This document shows, one piece after another, positions 55,214 to 64,000 of a stretch of 64,000 nucleotides of DNA. The notes under the pieces are model-generated. The model saw only the letters and a list, made by a program, of their open reading frames with translations. It did no database searches and had not been told where the DNA came from. Every line of letters starts with the position of its first letter. Positions within the stretch are counted from its first letter, which is position 1. Both the position numbers and the translations under genes were made by a program. Origin of the DNA: Aradus depressus (Eukaryota; Arthropoda; Insecta; Hemiptera; Aradidae); assembly GCA_963662175.1 (NCBI GenBank), contig OY759222.1:8677222-8741221 (forward strand). Reading direction: 5' to 3'.

Positions 55214-55908
55214 ATATCTATCTATCTATCTATCTGTCGTGGCGCTACAACCCGGTGACAAGTCCTGGCCTCCTCCACCAACAGCCGCCAATTGTCTCGA
55301 TCCTGTGCGGCTGCCATCCAGTTCCTGATGCTGTATATGTTTCGGGCATCTTCTGCCACACCATCTGCCCATCTCAGCTTAGGTCTCCATCGCCGTCTTA
55401 CTCCATGAATGGGCTCCATTAGCAGCTTCTTCGGCATTTCCTCAGTTTCCATCCTGGCGACAAATCCTGCCCATCTTAACAGCCCAATCTTCATGATTTT
55501 CAGGACATCTGGTTCTCTATATAGTTCGTAGAGCTCCTGGTTGTTGCGTCTGCTCCATGCATGGCCTCCTTGCACTCCTCCATATATTCTGAGCCATACA
55601 GAAGAACTGGGCGGATAAGGGTCTTATATAGAACGAATTTAGTCTGCCTGGATATGTGGATGCTTCTGAAGTGCTTGCTAAGACGAAAGTAGCACTTGTT
55701 TGCCGTAAAGATCCTCTTCCTTATTTCAGTTTCGTTAACATTGTCTTGTGTAACTATGGAGCCCAAGTACGTAAACTCTGCGACCTTCTCGAATTTGTGG
55801 GGACCTATTTCAAGGGTCTCATCTTGGGTGGGCACTTCTCCAGTGACCATGTATTTGGTTTTAGCTGCGTTCACCTCAAGACCCATTCTTCCTGCAGGGC
55901 CCATTTAA
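55214..55908 (-). pseudogene. LINE RT C-terminal fragment of another clade, internal deletion
   Basis: One frame gives GLEVNAAKTKYMVTGE, FTYLGSIVTQDNVNETEIRK, RQTKFVLYKTLIRPVLLYGS; the following block resumes in another frame as WSRRNNQELYELYREPDVLK, LLRWAGFVARM and WMAAAQDRDNWRLLVEEART, ending RVVAPRQIDR. The usual about 20-residue segment after LYGSE is deleted at the frame change. The 3' end abuts a TATC microsatellite (55217-55236). It resembles the endonuclease-RT LINEs whose ends finish in short repeats. Confidence 0.82.
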
Positions 55909-55977
55909 GCCCTAAATGCGTCACTGACTGTCCTTTCATACGCCCCTCTATGTCAATGTTGTAATAAATATAAATAA

Positions 55978-56270
55978 TATAGGTAGCTCAGGGGTAGCGT
56001 ACTTGCTCTCTGTGCTCAAGATCGCGGGTTCGAAACCTGACCGAGGCCCTTAGGTTTTTTATTTTGGAGGTGAAAAAGACCTCGAGCACGAAGTCCTTTG
56101 AATGGGATTTTAAGCGATGATCCCGAGTCTGTACGAAGTCAGGTACTCGTTAAACACCTCAACTCTAATGTGAATAAATCTGGATAGGATCTCCCACTGT
56201 AGAGTCGGACTCATGTCCACATGGGCATAGTTAAAGCCTGGGCATGAGTCAATATAACTAACTAACTTCA
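55978..56270 (+). repeat. SINE1 copy with intact A/B-box-like head
   Basis: AGGTAGCTCAGGGGTAGCGT, GATCGCGGGTTCGAAACCTG, GAGGCCCTTAGGTTTTTTAT, CGAGCACGAAGTCC, AGGTACTCGTTAAACACC and a GGGCATGAGTCAATATAACT end. The hairpin block is deleted. Confidence 0.88.
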
Positions 56271-57269
56271 ATGTCTAATCCAATCCGTTCTACAACTGTA
56301 GTTAAATATACAGGGATATCTTCATGTTCACGCAACAAAGGAAAATTTGGTGATTTGGGACCAACCAAGGAGCTGACCATCCGAAAGAGTTTTCCAGTAT
56401 TTCCAATACAAAGGGATTTATGGACATTTATAATTAAAGCTTATTAAAATTAATTTTTATTAAGAATTGGGTTTCTAAGAGGGAACTGAAAGGTTGGATT
56501 GGATATTTTTATGGATAAAACGAAATAGTGTCAACATCTCAAAATCAATCCTTCAATTTGCATTATTTCTCGCGTGAGCCTTAAGTTCTACTGAGGGATC
56601 ATGCTATTACATCAGCGTAACTTTCTTAATGGTTTTATAGACGATAAGAGACAACAGTGATGGGCGGGATAAGTATAGATGTGCGCATGCTTGTGTCATC
56701 TGCCATTTTATAATGGCTCAACAATAATACTGTGAAGCTCCAGTATCACTTCTTTTAAAGAGGAAACTGCAATGTCTTCTCTTCTATCTGCTCTTATTGA
56801 TGGTGAATCGATCTGATCAGGAGAGATGAGTTCTTTTTTTATTTGGTTCTTCTTGTAGAATAGTCTTGTTGGAGAAAGGAGAGGGTATGTATTGAAGGAG
56901 TAGAACCGCTGTGTGGGGCCTGGGACGTGGGTGGACAATAACAAGGTGGATGTCTAGACAGAGAGCACGGAGTCTTCCTTCGATCCAAGGATGGAAAGTG
57001 TATTAGCTGTGGTTTGCTTACACAGCTGGAGGCTTTCACTAGCCTTCAATGCACCCTCGTCATACCACGTTTACGTTGATTACTCTTCTCATAGACCAGG
57101 ATGTTGTGTAGAGAGGATACTGTGGGAAGCGTGCCTTCTGTCGCTTTGAAGAGCAATAGCGCCAAGTATCTAGCCTTAATAGATATTCGTTTCACAATCT
57201 TAGAGTTGGCCTCAGTATAATATCTACAGTGTGTACCCACAGGAATGCTTCAAACTAAGAAATTTATCC
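56271..57269. other. No gene recognised
   Basis: Several medium minus-strand frames (56708-57240) overlap, with Pro/Ser-rich or basic translations but no domain and no coherent exon chain. Left unassigned. Confidence 0.4.
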
Positions 57270-57462
57270 TCGTTAGTTATTATGACTCATCCACGGGCTT
57301 TAACTGTGAGGTCATATCGCTCTGGTTTTTATAATTTTTCCTGCTCTGGTTTATTTACCTAGGGTAGGGATCTTTAACGAGTACCTGATATCGCACTTAA
57401 CGTCATATCCGAAGGACGGCGTGTTCAAGACGAGGTTCGAACCCGCGATCTTGAGCCAAGTA
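57270..57462 (-). repeat. SINE1 copy, shortened
   Basis: TTATTATGACTCATCCACGG, GTGAGGTCATATCGC, CCTAGGGTAGGGATCTTTAA, ATCCGAAGGACGGCGTG and GGTTCGAACCCGCGATCTTG. Confidence 0.85.
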
Positions 57463-59760
57463 GTTTAAACTTAAAACTTTTTTTTTCTCTCTTAATTTAT
57501 TGATTTTGTGGCCCTTTTCTTTCTCACTTTTATGACGATTTTTTTTTTGTATTTATTTAATATTATAGCAACATCAATGGTCATTAGCGATAATACGAAA
57601 TATAGAATTGCATTTTGTAGAAACTTGACAATATTGTTAGTATCCCAACCAATCCTGGTCGTTGAATCCTCGGTCTTAAAACTTCAGAGGCTGCATCAGC
57701 CCTCCGTCAATTAGGTATGAAGCGGTTTAAAGATTTCTTTATTCTAATGCATATAGATAATAGTCCCATTTAAGTTTTTTCAAAATCAGATGATAATAAA
57801 GGGTAGTTTATCTGCAACAATTTTTTAATAAATAACTTTGATAGTTGAAAAGCTATGTTTTATCATAAAATTTGTAATGACAAAAACTTTTTCACTCAAC
57901 AAAATACTGATAATCAGCTGAACAATAATTGAAGGTAGGTTTGCGAAGTATCGTTGTTCTATTATTTGGCAAAAGTTTTATTATAAAAAAATAATATAAT
58001 ATAAACAAAAATGAAAATTATTGCTGTGTATAAAATAAATATATTTGTATTTTGTTCCTTTTTGTTTTAAAGTTCTTTCAGATATTTGCGCTTCGGGTCA
58101 TAAGCCCTCTACTGGTTTCTGACCATTTCCCGCTCTAAAATCAATTTTATTGCTTTATGACATTTCATTCTGTACATATTATCCAATAACTGATATAAGT
58201 TAGATCAGCGGTTCTGAAACTGTTGTTCAAAGGCAATTTCCCAGAAGTACGCAGGCAACTTTTTTTTTTTTAACCTGATATCTGTAATAATGAGAATATG
58301 AAAGGAACTGGAGAGAAGAGATGAATAGAAAAGGATTGTTTTGATTGAAAATAAGAATAATACAAAGAAAAAAACAAAAAAAAAACACTTAGACAATGGC
58401 CATTTTGGCCGTCAAAATATAATAAAATAAATATTTACAAATATAATGCCTTTAGATAATTACAAAATAAAAGATAAATATTACAAGATAAATAGGCTAC
58501 CTCCTCCCAGAAGACGGAGTCTGAGTGTGGGAGGGGAGCAGTCAGCTAGGACTGTACAATCACTGTTAAAAATTATTTAACATAGTATAGAGAGAAGAAA
58601 TACAAAAAAAAGAAAAATAAATAAATAAAAAATAGTATCTTTAGTAAAAATAAAAAAATACAATAATAATAATTTAAAAAAAAGAATGAGAAAAAGAAAA
58701 AGTGACTAAAATAAGAAATATTCTCGTGATATAGAAGAAAAGTGAAATAAAAATAGATGAATAATAAAGTGCTGATGGAATGAACCTGACAACCCGGAGA
58801 CCTGGCATTGAATTTTAATCGAGTGAGAGACAAGACAAGTGAACATGACGTTGGCAGAGTACAACAGCATACATGGGGCGGACCGTGGCAGGGCTGGGCA
58901 GGGAGAGAAGAGAGCAGAACAGAGCGTCGTGCTAGTCAGAGTAGAGAGAACTTAACAAGGACTCAACCTGATCAGAGCTCAGTCCGGTGACCCACTCCAT
59001 GACTCTATTTGGTAATGACACACAGAACAGTTTAGCTTATACAATTAAATTGACTCAAAAAGTAAGTATACGTAAATTATAATAATGCAAAAATGATAAA
59101 ATAAACACATAACTAAAATACTTACATGTGTTAAGCATAAAATCTAAATGAAAATAAATAAACATGCATGGATAGTAATAATCACAAATTAAATAAACTA
59201 AGGCAACTTGTTTGGGGTTTAGAAATTGAATTCCTGACTAATTATTTTCATCAAATTTAATTCCTTTACTATTCAGAACAATGTCTTTCGATTGAAAAGA
59301 AGAGAGATTTTTATTATTAGAACTTCTGCGTTGAGAAATACAGACATATTGTGAAAACTTGTACTTACTGTAACTTCTTTGTTAGACTTTTTTATTTGAA
59401 AATTATTAGACAAATGTCATTGTATTTTGTTCAACTCATTAATTTTGTTGTTCTCAATGCTTGCAATCTTCGGATGCTAATTTCTATTTAAAATGGCAGT
59501 CTTACACTAAAGAGAGTATTGACGTGTTTGATATGATGTATAATTATATAATATGGTATTTGTCTTTCAGACCATTTGGTTATTTGGTACGCCAAATAAA
59601 ATTATTGGAAGCCGCTGAGTTAGATAACTAAAAAATCAATAAATTTGAACAATCCATTCTTGATGTTTTTAAAAAGAGAGACTTTCAATTTTATTTATTT
59701 TGATATATTCAACCATATAGAATAAATAGAAAAAAACAGAGCTGGGAGGAGTGTGTGCTT
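57463..59760. other. AT-rich, no gene recognised
   Basis: Long low-complexity stretches (for example 58570-58760). A GC-richer patch near 58800-59000 has no recognisable product. Confidence 0.4.
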
Positions 59761-59800
59761 TCTCCAGGAGTGGCACTGATGGGGAGGGCCGGACAAGAAC

Positions 59801-60745
59801 TTGTTGGGTGGGTACTTGTGAGGTCTCCAGGCCTCCCGTGGGATGTGGGTCACCGGGAGCATCTTCTCTTCTCCAGGCCTCTTCAGGTTCCTGACAGGCC
59901 AATATTGGAACTGGCTCCACCCTCCAGGCTTATCAAGACACAAGGGTGGCTATATGTACAACTTGTTGGGTGGGTACCTGTGAGGTCTCCAGGCCTCCCG
60001 TGGGATGTGGGTCACCGGGAGCATCTTCTCTTCTCCAGCCCTCTTCAGGTTCCAGACAGGCCAATATTGGAACTGGCTCCACCCTCCAGGCTTATCAAGA
60101 CAGAAGGGTGGCTATATGTACAACTTGTTGGGTGGGTACCTGTGAGGTCTCCAGGCCGCCCGTGGGATGTGGGTCACCGGGAGCATCTTCTCTTCTCCAG
60201 GCCTCTTCAGGTTCCTGACAGGCCAATATTGGAACTGGCTCCACCCTCCAGGCTTATCAAGACAGAAGGGTGGATATATGTACAACTTGTTGGGTGGGTA
60301 CCTGTGAGGTCTCCAGGCCTCCCGTGGGATGTGGGTCACCGGGAGCATCTTCTCTTCTCCAGGCCTCTTCAGGTTCCTGACAGGCCAATATTGGAACTGG
60401 CTCCACCCTCCAGGCTTATCAAGACAGAAGGGTGGCTATATGTACAACATGTTGGGTGGGTACCTGTGAGGTCTCCAGGCCTCCCGTGGGATGTGGGTCA
60501 CCGGGAGCATCTTCTCTTCTCCAGGCCTCTTCACGTTCCAGACAGGCCAATATTGGAACTGGCTCCACCCTCCAGGCTTATCAAGACAGAAGGATGGCTA
60601 TATGTACAACTTGTTGGGTGGGTACCTGTGAGGTCTCCAGGCCGCCCGTGGGATGTGGGTCACCGGGAGCATCTTCTCTTCTCCAGGCCTGTTGAGGTTC
60701 CAGACAGGCCAACATTGGAACTGGCTCCACCCTCCAGGCTTAGAT
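59801..60745 (+). repeat. Minisatellite, 162-bp unit x about 5.8
   Basis: Unit starts (TTGTTGGGTGGGTAC) at 59801, 59963, 60125, 60287, 60449 (one mismatch) and 60611, exactly 162 bp apart. Because 162 is a multiple of three, a plus-strand frame stays open for 330 codons (59755-60747; unit VGWVPVRSPGLPWDVGHREH ...), and minus-strand frames are open too. No domain is recognised, so I treat it as a satellite, not a gene. Confidence 0.93.
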
Positions 60746-60905
60746 AGCGTCCTCACACCTGGCCGACCGTCTTTATCAAAAACAAAATTACATTATAAAC
60801 ATAGCATACTTACTACTAAATATTAATAACTAAATAAAATAATAATTTGCATTAAAAATATATATTTATAATGAGGAAATAGGATAGCTACATAAGTGTC
60901 TTTCA

Positions 60906-61095
60906 GGGCGCCAGTAGCCAGAGGTAGCGTGCTAGGCTACTGAGCTCAAGATCGCGGGTTCGAAACTCAGTTTATTTTACCTGGGAGGTAAAAAAAAAAT
61001 TGAACATGCCATGTCCACCAGAGCGATGAAAGATGGTAGTAGGCGATATGACCTCGTAGTTAAAGCTCGAGTATGAGTCATAATAACTAACTGTA
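60906..61095 (+). repeat. SINE1 copy, internal deletion
   Basis: GGGCGCCAGTAGCCAGAGGT, GATCGCGGGTTCGAAACTCA, then a jump to GAGCGATGAAAG and ATATGACCTCGTAGTTAAAG with a GAGTCATAATAACTAACTG end. Confidence 0.88.
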
Positions 61096-61317
61096 AGCGC
61101 CATGATGAGAGGAGTCATCCAGTCTTTACACTTCCTAGAAAATAATAAAAAATCTGATAAATTAAGAAAATCTACGATAGATTCAGAGCTAGTAAAGAGC
61201 AGTAACCGGCAGAGAGCTTGTCCTTTCTGCCCAAGTAGACAGTAGTAAACAAAACAAACAAACAAGAACTGTTCACTCAACAAACACTGAATTAGGACTC
61301 ACTGCAAGTGTAACTCA

Positions 61318-61582
61318 TCAGAGGGCGCCTGTAGCTCAGTGGTAGGCGTGCTCAGCGTTACTGTGCTCAAGATCGAGGGTTCGTTATTTGGGAGGTAAAA
61401 TAAACTTGAGCCCGCCGTCCTTCGAATAACAAGACCCCTACCGTTGGTGAATACAAATTCAATGTAGGCAAAATTTAGGACTCCCATAGCCGGGCTCATG
61501 TCCACAAGAGTGATGAAAGAGCTCTCTGATAGTATCGATATGACCTTGTAGTTAAAGCCCGGGCATGAGTCATGAAACTATT
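61318..61582 (+). repeat. SINE1 copy
   Basis: AGGGCGCCTGTAGCTCAGTG head, truncated B box, GAGCCCGCCGTCCTTCGAAT, AGGCAAAATTTAGGACTCCC and GCCCGGGCATGAGTCATG. Confidence 0.88.
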
Positions 61583-62044
61583 GCAAGTGTAACTCAAGAT
61601 TCAAAAGGCGTTGACTCCAACTGAGGGAAGGTTTTCTCATGTTACAATAACACTGCTCTTATCTCATTAGGACCCCTTAAGAGCATCCTCTTTATCCTGC
61701 ATATAATCTCAGCTGGATTCTTTAACTAGGTAGCTTTTTTCACAAGTCATCAATGTGCATTTTATGCATCTTTTACCACTTCGTGAGAAAAATGACGCTC
61801 TCCTGTAGACCGTTGCAACGGGAAGCCTGTACATTACCATGGAGATATCGGTGTCTGTAGAATCACACTGTCATCTTACATACTGTTTGTTATACAGCAT
61901 GATTCACAGAATTAGAACAGGAGTAGGGGAGAAAGATGAGTTCACAGTGGTGCTACACATCCTCGTCATTCGGGAAACCTGGCAATTTGTTCTTCAGATA
62001 TGTTTACATTGGCCCAGATGGAGCATACTGATGGATGTGGAGCC
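61583..62044. other. No gene recognised
   Basis: A 78-codon plus-strand frame (61839-62075) lacks any domain. Its 3' end runs into the 62045 repeat. Confidence 0.35.
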
Positions 62045-62275
62045 ACATACTAGTGACAATAGGAAGGAGAGATGAGGCTTGTGGTCCATCAAAACAAAAT
62101 TGTAGAATTCCTACTAAACTTTCGGCACTGAATGTGACTTCTTCAACGCCTGTATTGACATTTATACATTATTAATGAGTTGATGTATGCTAGATTTGAG
62201 TAAAAGAAATGAACATTAACCTTATTATATCTAAACAAAAAAATTAAAATATTATATCTAAACAAAATAATTATA
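62045..62275 (+). repeat. Dispersed repeat, pair with 35405-35630
   Basis: GAGATGAGGCTTGTGGTCCA, TTATACATTATTAATGAGTT and TATGCTAGATTTGAGTAAAA, with AT-rich 3' halves also similar. Confidence 0.55.
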
Positions 62276-62369
62276 AACTAAATACAAACAAATACAAACG
62301 TATATCACTCTTCTCTTTGTTCTTCAGTAGGCTGCACAGACCCTCCCCACTTTTTTTTTTTTGGCAGGA

Positions 62370-62424
62370 GGGGGAATGTCCTTTACGCATATCCAGGGAA
62401 GATATGCGTAAAGGGCATTCCCCC
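62370..62424. repeat. Near-perfect 23-bp palindrome
   Basis: GGGGGAATGTCCTTTACGCA plus TAT pairs with 62402-62424 with one mismatch; 9-nt loop. It lies at the junction of a T-run and the SINE2 head. Confidence 0.85.
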
Positions 62425-62520
62425 GGCAAAACTCACTCCCGGGCGGGATTCGAACCCGCAAACCAAGGTTCTCACCCTGCGACCAAAGCCCTACGCTCTA
62501 GAGCGCATGGCCACTATTGC
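62404..62520 (-). repeat. SINE2 head fragment
   Basis: CTCACTCCCGGGCGGGATTC, GAACCCGCAAACC and CCCTACGCTCTAGAGCGCAT in plus reading; the 3' body is replaced by the palindrome. Confidence 0.82.
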
Positions 62521-62618
62521 TCGCCCGGGCTTTAACTCTGAGGTCATATCGCCTGATACCAGAGCTCTCTTTCGTCACTCTGTTGAACATGAGCCAAAGT
62601 CAACTATAGTATGGGACT
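62517..62618 (-). repeat. SINE1 3' fragment
   Basis: CGCCCGGGCTTTAACTCTGA, GATACCAGAGCTCTCTTTCG and TGTTGAACATGAGCCAAAGT. It shares private variants with the copy at 63448. Confidence 0.82.
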
Positions 62619-62777
62619 CGAGCCGTGGCTCCTTACCCACTAAAACCCCCTCCTTCGACGATCCTGATTCCCTTCCGCAGAACAGACTACCTGTAATTAC
62701 TTCGCGGAAGGGAGGAAGGGTGGCTGGTAACGCCCCTTCTTCTGTTCTTGTGGCCGCTACTGTTGTTCCTTATCAGC

Positions 62778-62961
62778 CCTCTCTTGGAGGGCCAACTCAC
62801 CCATGATAAGTGCTGCAAATTCGCAGCCCTCATATCACGACTCTTGGGAGCGCAGCATAGCGTCCACGTAACTGGTATCAGTCAGTGGGGCGCCCATGCT
62901 GTACTCCAGAAGACCCTCCCCATCCTCAATTCCAGCCAGGCCGAGGGACAGCAAGAGGCAG
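62778..62961 (+). CDS. Candidate coding exon, unknown product
   Basis: After an acceptor-like CTTATCAG the frame reads PLLEGQLTHDKCCKFAALIS, then RLLGAQHSVHVTGISQWGAH, AVLQKTLPILNSSQAEGQ and QEAG before a donor-like GTAACT. Composition is GC-richer than the surroundings and protein-like, with an alternating hydrophobic pattern. I do not recognise a family, and other frames here are also partly open. Confidence 0.25.
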
Positions 62962-63091
62962 GTAACTAAACCTGGGTAAGATAAAATTTATGATTCTTAC
63001 AGCAGTTTGTACATATCCACGAGATATCACAAAAACGAACAATATGAGTGGGAATTTAGAATTTCCTGTTATTTCCTTCCTCTTTGATTTA

Positions 63092-63297
63092 TTTTTTTTT
63101 GGCCTTATGTACGATACATATTAGCCATGACTCTTACAACGGTGTTACCTAATTATTTACGACATCCATGGCCCCGGGAGGGAGTTCTATCTACGAAATA
63201 AAACTCACTCCCGGGCGGGATTCGAACCCGCAAACCAAGGTTCTCACCCTGCGAACAAAGCCCTACGCTCTAGAGCGCATGGCCACTATTGCTCCCC
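63092..63297 (-). repeat. SINE2 copy, near full length
   Basis: Matches the 35811 copy end to end: GGCCTTATGTACGATACATA tail side, CATGGCCCCGGGAGGGAGTT, GGGCGGGATTCGAACCCG B-box region. A T-run lies at its 3' (left) end. Confidence 0.9.
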
Positions 63298-63447
63298 CGC
63301 TTTTATGTTGAAACATAGTTTTTAGTATTATTTACATTTGCATATCAACTAACATCTTATAATATAATATATTATAATAAACCAACATCTCTACAAAGTT
63401 TAATTATATAGCCCAATCGGTTCAGTTTATTTTATATCTTCTGATCG

Positions 63448-63640
63448 TTAGTTATTATGATTCATGTCCGGGCTTTAACTACGAGGTCATATCGCCTGAT
63501 ACCAGAGCTCTCTTTCGTCACTCTGTTGAACATGAGCCAAAATCAACTATGGGAGTCCTAAATTTTGCCGAAATTTTTATTCAGATAGGGCTCGGGACCA
63601 TCGCTTAACATCCTATCCGAAGGACGCTTTTAGGTTGGTC
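63448..63640 (-). repeat. SINE1 3' copy
   Basis: TTATTATGATTCATGTCCGG, GATACCAGAGCTCTCTTTCG, GGAGTCCTAAATTTTGCCG and CATCCTATCCGAAGGACG. Confidence 0.87.
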
Positions 63641-63837
63641 ACCAATGAATAACTGATAGCGATGATGTCATCCCCGCCCGCATTCCGTATTTGACGGTTA
63701 GAGCTAACGGACATATCTGATAAACCGAAATAAAGCTCATTTAAATTGTTATTATTAATATTTTTTTAAAATAAAAAAATGAAAAGGGGGCTACGTCAAT
63801 TGTCTTTCGCTGACATACTATATAATATTATAATGGA

Positions 63838-64000
63838 GGGCGCCGGTAGCTCAGTGGTATGCGTGCTTGATCTCTGAGCTCAAGGTCGTGGGTTCGTAAC
63901 CCAACCGAGGCCCTTAGTTTATTCTATCTGGGAGGTAAAATAAACTTAAGCACGCCGTCCTTCGGATGGGACGTTAAGCGATGGTCCCGAGCCTGTACGA
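63838..64000 (+). repeat. SINE1 copy cut by the window edge
   Basis: GGGCGCCGGTAGCTCAGTGG head, GGTCGTGGGTTCGTAACCCA, GAGGCCCTTAGTTTATTCTA, CACGCCGTCCTTCGGATGGG and GATGGTCCCGAGCCTGTACG; it continues past 64000. Confidence 0.9.

Noticed and set aside
56708..57240. Set of overlapping minus-strand frames
   Set aside because: Frames compete with each other, have no domain and do not form a consistent exon chain.
59755..60747. 330-aa repetitive protein gene
   Set aside because: The frame follows from a 162-bp unit length; no start context, domain or splice evidence; minus-strand frames are equally open.

Overview
The window is AT-rich, intron-containing eukaryotic DNA. Two cellular gene families and the transposon mix (Jockey-type LINEs, Tc1/mariner, PIF/Harbinger with a MADF ORF, hAT-like and foldback elements, tRNA-derived SINEs) suggest an insect, possibly a hemipteran. 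That placement is inference; no species was identified. No cellular rRNA or tRNA gene was recognised; every tRNA-like stretch is a SINE head.

Left third (1-31.6 kb): two wolframin (WFS1) genes lie head to head as an inverted pair. Copy A is on the minus strand (460-2405) with six exons in view; it runs toward or past the left edge. Copy B is on the plus strand (19790-30553) and complete in 12 exons (predicted 755 aa): N-terminal Sel1-like repeat region, a multi-pass ER membrane core, and a cysteine-containing lumenal C-terminal region. Between them lies a minus-strand gene for a 245-aa protein with two chromodomains (6956-14807, five exons) and a nested, dead Tc1 element (15957-18178).

The most unusual signal is in the wolframin pair. 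Most coding exons have diverged (exon 2 is 21/33 identical residues), but one 339-nt block of the first membrane exon differs at only 5 positions, and similarity stops at the exon edges. Copy B also lacks an intron that copy A has. Together these point to recent, exon-limited gene conversion.

Right two thirds (31.6-64 kb): no complete cellular gene was recognised. It is a transposon graveyard: a nearly full Jockey LINE (37962-41487) whose ORF2 is open but has lost the reverse-transcriptase motif-B block, several other LINE 3' fragments (one with a clear target-site duplication), a 712-bp PIF/Harbinger deletion derivative, long-inverted-repeat elements, MITEs, a 162-bp x 6 minisatellite, and many copies of one tRNA-derived SINE (called SINE1 here; about 25 copies or fragments in the window), a second SINE (SINE2), and a dispersed non-coding repeat (called B here). 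A 300-bp foldback at 47666-47966, bracketed by a 15-bp direct repeat, carries a hammerhead-ribozyme-like core.
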